48,872 nucleotides of DNA from the NCBI GenBank assembly GCA_025354885.1, contig JANXLY010000069.1, positions 1-48,872 on the forward strand, read 5' to 3'. A model generated the notes under the pieces. It did no database searches and was not told the origin of the DNA. It saw only the letters and a list, made by a program, of their open reading frames with translations. The position numbers and the translations under genes are program-made. Below, in pieces: positions 33,448 to 40,882 of the stretch. Position 1 is the stretch's first letter. Each line of letters begins with the position of its first letter. Source of the DNA: Acidobacteriota bacterium. GTDB lineage: Bacteria > Acidobacteriota > Terriglobia > Bryobacterales > Bryobacteraceae.

Positions 33448-34422
33448 ATGCGATTCGCGCTGTTGCTTTTTTGCACTGGCGTTGCGGCCCAGGCAGCAAC
33501 TCTCGACGCGGCTGGCCTGGAGAAGGACTTTCGCAAACTTGTCGCCGGTTTTGATGGCAGGGTTGGAGTCTGCGCCCAGGCAGAAGCTGCTCCGGTTTGT
33601 CTGAATGCCGGCCAGCGCTTCTCGATGCAAAGCGTGATGAAGATGCTGGTAGGCATGGCTGTGATGGATGCTGTCGACCGGCGCGGCTGGAAACTCGAAA
33701 CGAAACTTCTCATCCGAAAACAGGACCTGAGCCTGTATATGCAGCCGATTGCCAAACTGGTAGGCCCAGACGGATATGAAACGACGATTGGCGATCTGGT
33801 TCGACGGGCCATTGTAGATAGCGACAGCGCGGCGGCAGACATTTTACTCGCCCGCCTCGGCGGGCCTGATGTCGTAAATAAACTTCTTGATCGCCACGGG
33901 ATCAACGGCATCCGGCTCGATCGGGATGAGCGTCATTTGCAGACAGAAATTGCCGGCATCCGCTGGCGCCCGGAATATGTAGATGCAGCTGTGCTCGACA
34001 AGGCGCTCGAAGCAATTCCGGCGGCCACACGCGAAGCGGCCTACCGCAAATACCAGACAGATGTCAGAGATACTTCGACGCCTGAGGGCATGGCTTCGCT
34101 CTTGCTGAAGCTTGCACAAGGCAAATTGTTTTCAGTATCTTCCACTCGCTTGCTGCTCGATGTCATGGAACAAACTGCCACCTTTCCGGATCGCCTGAAG
34201 GCTGGTTTGAGCGCGGGTTGGAAACTTGGCCATAAGACGGGATCGAGCGGCTGCCTCAACGGCTTTTGCATTGCGACAAACGATGTTGGAGTGCTTTGGT
34301 CGCCCGCTCAATCGCCGGTTGCCATTGTGGTCTTCGTTTCGGATTCGCGAGCCAGTTTGTCCGAGAAGGCAGCGCTCATGGCAGGGCTCGCCCGCGCAGC
34401 CATACAACACAGCCGCGACTAA
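33448..34422 (+). CDS. Class A beta-lactamase-like serine hydrolase
   Basis: A 324-residue exported protein (signal peptide about residues 1-16, ending AAQA). The motifs of class A enzymes are all in order: S62-V-M-K65 (nucleophile), SDS at 125-127 in place of SDN, E161-RHLQ in place of ExxLN, and K263-TG. The glutamate that deacylates is kept, but both asparagine positions are changed (to Ser and Gln). It could be a beta-lactamase with unusual specificity or a cell-wall hydrolase relative. It lies 6 nt behind the sugar dehydrogenase gene. Confidence 0.82.
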   Translation: MRFALLLFCTGVAAQAATLDAAGLEKDFRKLVAGFDGRVGVCAQAEAAPVCLNAGQRFSMQSVMKMLVGMAVMDAVDRRGWKLETKLLIRKQDLSLYMQPIAKLVGPDGYETTIGDLVRRAIVDSDSAAADILLARLGGPDVVNKLLDRHGINGIRLDRDERHLQTEIAGIRWRPEYVDAAVLDKALEAIPAATREAAYRKYQTDVRDTSTPEGMASLLLKLAQGKLFSVSSTRLLLDVMEQTATFPDRLKAGLSAGWKLGHKTGSSGCLNGFCIATNDVGVLWSPAQSPVAIVVFVSDSRASLSEKAALMAGLARAAIQHSRD

Positions 34423-34439
34423 GCTCATAATTGAAGCAA

Positions 34440-34895
34440 ATGTTTAGCGCCCGGCAGCAACTGGATGAATTCATCGACAAGTACACACCAGAGATTGCCG
34501 CACAGGCCCGGGCCATTTTCAAAAAACTCCGCAAGCGCTACCCAACAGCCACGATTCGAGTTTATGACAACTACAATGCGCTCGCCATCGCATTCGGCCC
34601 ACCATCCAAGCCCTCGCTAGCCATATTTTCAATTGCTCTCTATCCTCGCTGGGTATCCTTGTTCTTCTCGCAAGCGCAGGGCTTGTCTGACCCTCAAGGG
34701 TTGCTTCGGGGCAACGGTACTGCTTTTCGTCATATCGTCCTCGCAAACGTTGCCGATCTCGATCAGCCAGCAGTGAAGGCTCTCTTTGCAGAAGCTCTCG
34801 CGCAAGCAAAAACTCCCCTCAGCCTTGTGGGCAAAGGGGAGTTGATCATCCAGAGTATTTCCGCGAAACAGCGTCCGCGGAGGCCAGCCACTTAG
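34440..34895 (+). CDS. DUF1801 domain-containing protein
   Basis: A protein of about 151 residues: an alpha/beta domain beginning LDEFIDKYTPEIAAQARAI, then KRYPTATIRVYDNYNALAIA and FSIALYPRWVSLFF. It resembles the DUF1801/YdhG family, whose function is unknown. It is cytoplasmic, with no signal or membrane segment. It follows the beta-lactamase-like gene by 17 nt. Its TAG stop interlocks with the TAA of the opposing TonB-receptor gene (TTAG at 34892-34895), and its 3' end contains that gene's terminator. Confidence 0.7.
   Translation: MFSARQQLDEFIDKYTPEIAAQARAIFKKLRKRYPTATIRVYDNYNALAIAFGPPSKPSLAIFSIALYPRWVSLFFSQAQGLSDPQGLLRGNGTAFRHIVLANVADLDQPAVKALFAEALAQAKTPLSLVGKGELIIQSISAKQRPRRPAT
34806..34843 (-). 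terminator. Intrinsic terminator of the TonB-receptor gene, inside the opposing gene
   Basis: AACTCCCC (34811-34818) pairs with GGGGAGTT (34836-34843). On the minus strand the hairpin is followed by a run of five T (GGGGAGTTTTTGC), 49 nt beyond the receptor stop codon. The sequence is also coding DNA of the DUF1801 gene on the other strand. Confidence 0.6.
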
Positions 34896-37735
34896 AAGTT
34901 GAACTTGAAGCCAAGCTGAATCAGACGCTGATCGATTGAATTGGTCCAGGCATAGCTGGGGGCTGCCGTGATTGCGCCTGCCGCGTCCACCGTGGCTGTC
35001 GTGTTTACGCCAGTAACGTTTGTGTGGTTGAGCAGGTTGGTCGACTCGGCAAAGAACTCGGCGCGATAGCGCTCGCGAATCGGGAAGATGCGCGAATAGC
35101 GAACGTCGAGCTGATAGGTTGCCGGACCACGATAAGTGTTACGACCGATATAGAGCGGACGCTGGAAGGCAACACCGGTGGCCTGGTCGTTGTTCAATAC
35201 GCGGTTGGAGCCAATGTTGAAGACGTCACCCGAAATAGCCGTTACCGTAAAGCTCAAACGGTTGTTCTTGATGAGGTACTTGGCGATCTTGTTCTCGAAA
35301 GTGAAATCAGGCTGATAAACGCCTGCTGCCTGCAGGGAGTGGCGGCGGTCGGTGAGCGAGTTGCCCTTGTCACGACGGCGATTGGAAAGATCGCTAAGAA
35401 AGAAGGCACCCGAATCGATGTTGTTGTGTTCGGGGGCATCGTCAGTGGCATGAGACCAGGTATAGCTCCCAAAGGCTTCCAGGCCGCGGCTGGCGCGACG
35501 GTTCAGCGTGATTGTTCCGCCAGAGTAGCTGGATTGGCCTGCGCTCTCGGCTGACAGAACGTTGTTGAAGCGCGGGTCGATACGCTGCCCGGCAGTTGAG
35601 TTCCAAATTGGTCGACCGTCCCCAAGCACACTGCCAGTTGCGAGCAAATTGACGTTGCGATAGATCGGCAGTCGATTGCCTCTAGTGAAGAGATAGGTGG
35701 CAGAGATTGACGTTTTGGCTGCAATCTCGCGCGTGATGCTGACATTGAAGTTGCTCGAGTAGAGATTGGCAAAATCAGGGGAGATTGTGTCGATAGACTG
35801 GATGGGCAGGTTGGCTCCGGTCGGCAGGCTGGTCAGAATGGCGGGGAAGTTTGGCGTCACAATCGGGCTCGTGACGTTCACAAAACTGCCTGTGCCGTTG
35901 TTCAGGATTGCGCGACGATAGACATCCGTTTGCGGCGGATCGAAGAAAATTCCCGTGCTGGCGCGAACCACGGTCTTCTGTTCTTTGCCAAGAGCCCAGG
36001 AGAAGCCAATGCGCGGCGCAAAGTTATTGCGGTCGGTCTTGAATTTCTGCGAAGAACTGTAAGGCGAACCAGAAGCGGCCGAGGGCATCGAGTAAACGTC
36101 ATATCGCAGGCCGTAAGTCAGCGTCATGTTTGCCCGGGGCTTAAAGGTGTCTTGAGCAAAGTAGCTTGTGAAGAGCGAGTTGTACTTTAGATTTGGCTCG
36201 CCGATGGTCTGGGTAAAGGTCTGGTAAGAGCGGAGGTTCACGCCGTTCTTGGCGTCGAGATACGCTGCAACGTTGGCGAATGTATAACGGCCAAAGGTAG
36301 CCTGGATCTGCTGATCTCTAATATGCCGTCCGGTGAAACCGAATTTGTAGCTGTGCTTGCCCGAGTTGATACTGAGATTGTCGTTGTACTCGGGGGTCAT
36401 TTCTGTGAAGTTGAAGCCCACACCTTCGGAACGGCCGAACTGCACTACGCCAGTAATATTGATCGACGGACCAGTGCCAGTTGCTTCAAATGCCTGCTGT
36501 TGCTGACTGCGATAGGGTGTCTGGAAACGGAATTCATTGACGATGTTGGGAGACAGCGTAGAAACGAGCTGGGCTCCACCGACATAGCTACGATCTACAA
36601 AGCTGTAGGTGCGCGGCAAAACAGACAAGCCGCCTCCAGAATTGAAGGGGGAATCGTTTGCGTGACCATTGAAACGCAGGCTGAGGCGATGGTTGTTGCT
36701 AATCAGGTAGTCGAGCTTTCCGAAGAAAAAACGCACATCCTGCTTGAAGGGAATCGGGTCGGCGAAATTAGCCGGAAGTCCGACTTGGGCGAGTACGGCT
36801 GGTGTTACCGTAACAACATTTGGCAGATCACGCTTTACCTTTTCGTAGGCACCGTAAAAGAACATCTTGTCCTTGATCAATCGTCCGCCACCATTGGCGT
36901 AAAAGGAATCGACGTTGATCTCAGGCTTAACCGAGCCGAAGCGCTGGAGCGCTGGAGTGGCGCTGAAGTCGGTACGGCGGAATAAATAAGCAGCTTCGCC
37001 GTGGTAGTCGTTGTTGCCGCTCTTGGTAATGGTATTGGCAACGGTGCCAACAGTGTTGCCGAATTCCGGCGCAAAGCCGTTGGATACAAATGCGATCTCT
37101 TCGACGAAAGTATTCGAGATCGGAATCAGCCGGATGCCGACACGGTCACTCTGATTGTTGTTGCTGCCGTCGAGTTGGTAATTGACGCGGCCATTAAAGC
37201 CATTGGCGTTGATCTTGCGCGGCACGCCGAACTCCGTGTTCGGACGTCCGGTGACATTCGGCTGATAAAAAATAAAGTTGTAAGGGTTGCGGCTTACGAG
37301 CGGCAGGTTATTGATCTGATTGGAACTCAGTGTGGAGCCAAGGTCGGTGCGGCCCGGTTCGGTAATGGGTCCGGATGCGTTGACAACAATTTCAGTGGTT
37401 GCGCTCTTGATTCCGAGGTCGAAGTTGATGGTTGCAGTGGTGCCTGCGCCGATGCTGATGCCCGTCTGCTTTACGCTATTGAAGCCCGTGCTGGTTACCG
37501 ATACCTCATACTCGCCGCGAGGCAATACGGAAAAGCGGTAGTATCCCGATTCATTCGATTCGCTTTGGCGTTCCAGGCCAGTGCCGAGATTGCGTACTTT
37601 GACGCTCGCCTTGGCAATTGCTGCTCCGGCAGGATCTCGAACAATTCCCTCAATTTGGCCATCAATTGAAGCTGCCTGCGGAAATGCAAGAACAGCAGAT
37701 AACAGAAACAACGGAAGCAAAACCCTTAGATTCAT
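34892..37735 (-). CDS. Oar-like TonB-dependent receptor with carboxypeptidase-regulatory domain
   Basis: A 947-residue outer-membrane protein. Residues 1-21 are a signal peptide ending FPQA. A carboxypeptidase-regulatory-like beta domain follows (IEGIVRDPAGAAIAKASVKV, SNESGYYRFSVLPRGEYEVS), then a plug region (NQINNLPLVSRNPYNFI, VNYQLDGSNNNQSDR), then a long beta-barrel ending in the aromatic LIQLGFKFNF. These receptors are numerous in Acidobacteria and probably import oligosaccharides or other large nutrients. The real ligand is unknown. A TATAAT box ends 5 nt before the ATG, implying a leaderless transcript separate from the genes upstream. Confidence 0.9.
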   Translation of the reverse strand: MNLRVLLPLFLLSAVLAFPQAASIDGQIEGIVRDPAGAAIAKASVKVRNLGTGLERQSESNESGYYRFSVLPRGEYEVSVTSTGFNSVKQTGISIGAGTTATINFDLGIKSATTEIVVNASGPITEPGRTDLGSTLSSNQINNLPLVSRNPYNFIFYQPNVTGRPNTEFGVPRKINANGFNGRVNYQLDGSNNNQSDRVGIRLIPISNTFVEEIAFVSNGFAPEFGNTVGTVANTITKSGNNDYHGEAAYLFRRTDFSATPALQRFGSVKPEINVDSFYANGGGRLIKDKMFFYGAYEKVKRDLPNVVTVTPAVLAQVGLPANFADPIPFKQDVRFFFGKLDYLISNNHRLSLRFNGHANDSPFNSGGGLSVLPRTYSFVDRSYVGGAQLVSTLSPNIVNEFRFQTPYRSQQQQAFEATGTGPSINITGVVQFGRSEGVGFNFTEMTPEYNDNLSINSGKHSYKFGFTGRHIRDQQIQATFGRYTFANVAAYLDAKNGVNLRSYQTFTQTIGEPNLKYNSLFTSYFAQDTFKPRANMTLTYGLRYDVYSMPSAASGSPYSSSQKFKTDRNNFAPRIGFSWALGKEQKTVVRASTGIFFDPPQTDVYRRAILNNGTGSFVNVTSPIVTPNFPAILTSLPTGANLPIQSIDTISPDFANLYSSNFNVSITREIAAKTSISATYLFTRGNRLPIYRNVNLLATGSVLGDGRPIWNSTAGQRIDPRFNNVLSAESAGQSSYSGGTITLNRRASRGLEAFGSYTWSHATDDAPEHNNIDSGAFFLSDLSNRRRDKGNSLTDRRHSLQAAGVYQPDFTFENKIAKYLIKNNRLSFTVTAISGDVFNIGSNRVLNNDQATGVAFQRPLYIGRNTYRGPATYQLDVRYSRIFPIRERYRAEFFAESTNLLNHTNVTGVNTTATVDAAGAITAAPSYAWTNSIDQRLIQLGFKFNF

Positions 37736-37740
37736 AACCT

Positions 37741-37746
37741 ATTATA
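37741..37746 (-). promoter_or_regulatory. Consensus -10 box (TATAAT) of the TonB-receptor gene
   Basis: On the minus strand TATAAT is followed by AGGTT and then the receptor ATG, so the transcript would start at or within the start codon. No good -35 hexamer is found 16-18 nt upstream. Confidence 0.5.
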
Positions 37747-37757
37747 TGACAGTCCTG

Positions 37758-38168
37758 TTAGTCCCTGGCGAGCCAGTCGCCACTCGGTATGATGTCGCGA
37801 CGCTCTGCGGACCACTGATACAGATAGGCCCAGCACCAGATGCGCACCCCATCTTCGTCTGTTGCAGTGCAGACGATTCGGCAGTATTCGTGTGGTTCTG
37901 CGTCGTCTGCATGGCAAGCTTCATAACGGTCGATTTCCTCAAGAATCGTTGGATCGTCCGGAAGTTCGTACAGTTCCCCCCGCACTCGCTCTGTGGGTCT
38001 GGTGGCTGGCAGCAGACCAGGGTAATCGCCCAGATTTACGAGGCGACCGGCAAGACGCGCCATCCCCTTATGTTTTGCGACCTTTGCTAGCCAAGCCGCC
38101 TTCTCGCTGCCGCAATTGCGACGCAGGGTCCCATAGACGAACAAATGACGCACGGTGTTTGCGCGCAT
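37758..38168 (-). CDS. Gamma-glutamylcyclotransferase-like (YtfP/AIG2 family) protein
   Basis: A 136-residue protein with the family opening HLFVYGTLRRNCG, the middle ARLAGRLVNLGDYPGLLP, and GELYELPDDPTILEEIDRYE, where the glutamate of the last motif is the expected catalytic acid. YtfP-like enzymes cyclise gamma-glutamyl amines or dipeptides. The actual substrate is unknown. The ATG lies 6 nt behind the response-regulator stop, so it is third in the kinase-regulator transcript; a GTG 15 nt downstream is an alternative start. Confidence 0.8.
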   Translation of the reverse strand: MRANTVRHLFVYGTLRRNCGSEKAAWLAKVAKHKGMARLAGRLVNLGDYPGLLPATRPTERVRGELYELPDDPTILEEIDRYEACHADDAEPHEYCRIVCTATDEDGVRIWCWAYLYQWSAERRDIIPSGDWLARD

Positions 38169-38174
38169 ATCGAG

Positions 38175-39524
38175 CTAGTCTGGCTCCTTGTCATCGATGC
38201 CAATCTGGCTGAGGCGATAGCGTAGCGCGTTGCGTGTAATGCCGAGCAGTCGCGCAGCCTGACTCTTGTTGCCGCTGGCGCGCTTGAGCGCCTCCTTGAG
38301 AATGCTCTGCTCATATTCATCGAGAGTCATTCCGGCGGGAAGAAAATAGGGCTCAGCCGAGGTCTGACGCGACCTGGGGCCCATGTCGATCCGGATTTCA
38401 CTTGCCTGCAATTCTTCTCCAGAGGCGAGTAGCAAACTTCGCTCAATCACATTCTCGAGTTCACGAACGTTTCCCGGCCAGTCGTTGGCAAGCAGTTTGT
38501 CGAGCGCGCCAGGACTCAATCTTTGTTTGCCGTCGCCATACTTGGCCATGAAATGCTGAGCCAGCGCGGGTATGTCTTCCCGCCGCTCACGCAGTGACGG
38601 AATGTTGATGGGCATCACATTGAGCCGGTAATATAGGTCTTCACGAAAGCGCCCGCCCTCCAGCGCAGCACGCAAATCGACATTGGTTGCCGCAATGACA
38701 CGCACGTCAATCTGGCGTGTGCGATTCGAACCAAGCCGCTCAAATTCCCGCTCCTGAAGAATACGCAACAGCTTGACCTGAACCGCCATCGGAACGTCGC
38801 CGATTTCGTCCAGAAATACGGTGCCCTGATCGGCCTGCTCAAACTTGCCTGGTCTCGCAATCGAGGCACCCGTAAAGGCTCCCTTTTCATAGCCGAACAA
38901 CTCGCTCTCCATCAGGTTCTCCGGCAGTGCGCTGCAATTGATTTTGACGAGAGGTTGCGTACGGCGAGGAGAGTGAAAGTGAATCGCCCGTGCCACCATG
39001 TCCTTGCCCACTCCGCTTTCGCCACACAAAAGCACCGTGGCGCGGCTGGGCGCGACCCGTTCCACCAGACGAAAAACCTCCTGCATTCCGGGGCTTCGCC
39101 CAATCAGGTTTCCAAAGGTATTCCGCGTTACGAGTTCTTCCTGCAGACGCTGATTCTCAGTTCGCAGTCGACGCACTTCAAGAGCTTTGAAGACCACCGT
39201 GCTGAGGTGGTCTAGCGAAAAAGGCTTCTGCAGAAAATCGATTGCTCCGCGCTTCATCGCTTCCACTGCCGTTTCCACATTGCCAAATGCAGTCATGACA
39301 ACCACCGGTGTAGACGGGCTATCGCGCGAAATTCGCTCTAGTAGACTCAGGCCATCCATTCCGGGCATCTTGAGATCGGTAATGACAAGATCGACTCCTT
39401 CGATCTTGCGCAACGCCTCTTCTCCATTGGCCGCAGTCACTACTTCGTGCTCATCACTACTCAACTGCAACTCGATCACTCGACGGAGTTTTTCTTCATC
39501 TTCGACAATGAGAATGCGCATCAT
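38175..39524 (-). CDS. NtrC-family sigma-54-dependent response regulator
   Basis: A 449-residue activator with three domains. The receiver has acidic residues E8/D9 and the phosphorylation site D50 (DLVITDLKMPGMDG). The AAA+ domain has Walker A GESGVGKDMVARAIH, the sigma-54 contact loop GAFTGA and the arginine finger region. The Fis-type helix-turn-helix is at the C-terminus (GNKSQAARLLGITRNALRYR). It activates sigma-54 promoters when phosphorylated by the kinase encoded 3 nt upstream. I searched the nearby intergenic regions by eye and found no correctly spaced -24/-12 promoter, so its targets are probably elsewhere. Confidence 0.94.
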   Translation of the reverse strand: MMRILIVEDEEKLRRVIELQLSSDEHEVVTAANGEEALRKIEGVDLVITDLKMPGMDGLSLLERISRDSPSTPVVVMTAFGNVETAVEAMKRGAIDFLQKPFSLDHLSTVVFKALEVRRLRTENQRLQEELVTRNTFGNLIGRSPGMQEVFRLVERVAPSRATVLLCGESGVGKDMVARAIHFHSPRRTQPLVKINCSALPENLMESELFGYEKGAFTGASIARPGKFEQADQGTVFLDEIGDVPMAVQVKLLRILQEREFERLGSNRTRQIDVRVIAATNVDLRAALEGGRFREDLYYRLNVMPINIPSLRERREDIPALAQHFMAKYGDGKQRLSPGALDKLLANDWPGNVRELENVIERSLLLASGEELQASEIRIDMGPRSRQTSAEPYFLPAGMTLDEYEQSILKEALKRASGNKSQAARLLGITRNALRYRLSQIGIDDKEPD

Positions 39525-39527
39525 TTT

Positions 39528-40763
39528 CTACTCTTGCACTTCCTGGCGGTCTGGCAGCCACACGCGGAAGGTTGTCCCTGACCCTGCTTCACTGTCTACA
39601 AATATGCGGCCACGATGTTCATCCACAATCTTTGAGACGATGGCGAGGCCAAGTCCGGTTCCCTCGCTCTTGGTTGTGAAGAAGGGATTGAAGATGCTAC
39701 CCAGATTTTCTGTCGCGATTCCGGAACCACGATCGATTACCGCCAATTCAGCTCCGCCTTCCACTTGACGAGTCAGTACTGTTACCACGCCTCCGTCAGG
39801 ACTGGCGTCGATTGCATTGGCCAGCAGGTTGGCAACGAGTTGCTCAATCCACTGCGCGTCCACTGGAAGCGCCGCCAGATCAGGCGAGTCGTTGCGAATG
39901 ATCGTCACATTGCGCCCGTCCGCACGAGTTTGCACCTGATGCACTGCCCGGTCTATGATTTCTGATAAATAGCTTGCTTCAATTCGCAGCCGGAAAGGCT
40001 TTGCGAAATCGAGAAAGCGCTTGACAAGTTCATTGGTTCGATCTACTTCGGTTGAAATGTAGCCAGAGAGTTCTTTGGCTATCGCATTGTCGGCAGGCAG
40101 CTTGCGGGCCAGCATCTCGGCGGAATTCTTAATGGTGCCCAGCGGATTGCGCAACTCATGCGCAAGTCCGGCTGTTAGTTGTCCGAGCGCCGCGAGCCGT
40201 TCACTCCGTTGAACTTCTGACTGAGCGGCTTTCAGGTTTTCGTTGGCGATCGCAAACTCGCGGGCGAGAGTCTGGTATCGTGCGGCCTGTTCGCGGTTGC
40301 TGCGCGCCAGTTGGTAGCTAAGATAGGCAGCCAAAAACAAAAACAGAATCCGGAAGCTGATCTCCTGCTGCTGGTCCAGCGGGATCACGGTAGTCCGAAA
40401 GTCGATGTACAAAAGAAAAGACAGATACGACAAGGCCGCCATGGCCGTCGCGGCAATCGTGCCCAAAGCACCAAACGACGTGGCCGCTGTTACAACCGGC
40501 AAGAGCAAGATCAGATAGTAGCTGGACGCGATGCTCCCGGTTACCCCCATCAAAAGATAGGTAAGCAGCATCGGGATCGCTACGCCCCAAAAGCGACCTT
40601 GCATCGAATCGCGAAAGTAGCCCACTCTTGGCTCAACGATTTCGAAAATGGCGAACGCCGCCAGCAACTCCACTTCGGCGTCGTTCACAACAGGCGAAAC
40701 GAAGTGCAGGGCAATAAAGAGCAAGACCCATACTGCATCGCGAGAAGTCGGGGTCCAGGACAT
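39528..40763 (-). CDS. Membrane sensor histidine kinase (NtrB-like)
   Basis: A 411-residue kinase. About five hydrophobic segments fill residues 10-150, with very short loops, so the signal is probably sensed in or near the membrane. A coiled-coil-like linker leads to the HisKA domain, with the phosphorylated histidine H202 in AGLAHELRNPLGT. The ATPase domain has NLLANAIDASPDGG (N box), DRGSGIATENLGSIFNPFFT (G1/F boxes) and GTGLGLAIVSKIV (G2). It phosphorylates the NtrC-type regulator encoded next. A TTAGGA stretch ends 3 nt before the ATG. Confidence 0.93.
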   Translation of the reverse strand: MSWTPTSRDAVWVLLFIALHFVSPVVNDAEVELLAAFAIFEIVEPRVGYFRDSMQGRFWGVAIPMLLTYLLMGVTGSIASSYYLILLLPVVTAATSFGALGTIAATAMAALSYLSFLLYIDFRTTVIPLDQQQEISFRILFLFLAAYLSYQLARSNREQAARYQTLAREFAIANENLKAAQSEVQRSERLAALGQLTAGLAHELRNPLGTIKNSAEMLARKLPADNAIAKELSGYISTEVDRTNELVKRFLDFAKPFRLRIEASYLSEIIDRAVHQVQTRADGRNVTIIRNDSPDLAALPVDAQWIEQLVANLLANAIDASPDGGVVTVLTRQVEGGAELAVIDRGSGIATENLGSIFNPFFTTKSEGTGLGLAIVSKIVDEHRGRIFVDSEAGSGTTFRVWLPDRQEVQE

Positions 40764-40838
40764 GATTCCTAAGCTCTCATAAATTGTCTAAGCTGGCAGG
40801 AGCAGATTGCAATTCGTTTCAGGCTTGGGTTGCCGGAC

Positions 40839-40867
40839 TTGACCGCGTCTTAGGCATGTCATATCAT
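40839..40867 (+). promoter_or_regulatory. Sigma-70-type promoter of the DUF1553 gene
   Basis: TTGACC, a 17-nt spacer and TATCAT match the -35 and -10 hexamers well. Transcription would start near 40874, leaving a leader of only about 9 nt without a ribosome site. Confidence 0.55.
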
Positions 40868-40882
40868 TATACCAGTCTTATT

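Noticed and set aside
40791..40815. A sigma-54-like element (CTGGCAG ... TTGCAA) between the NtrC-type kinase operon and the DUF1553 gene.
   Set aside because: The GG and GC dinucleotides are separated by 12 nt and not by the required 10, so it would not function as a -24/-12 promoter.
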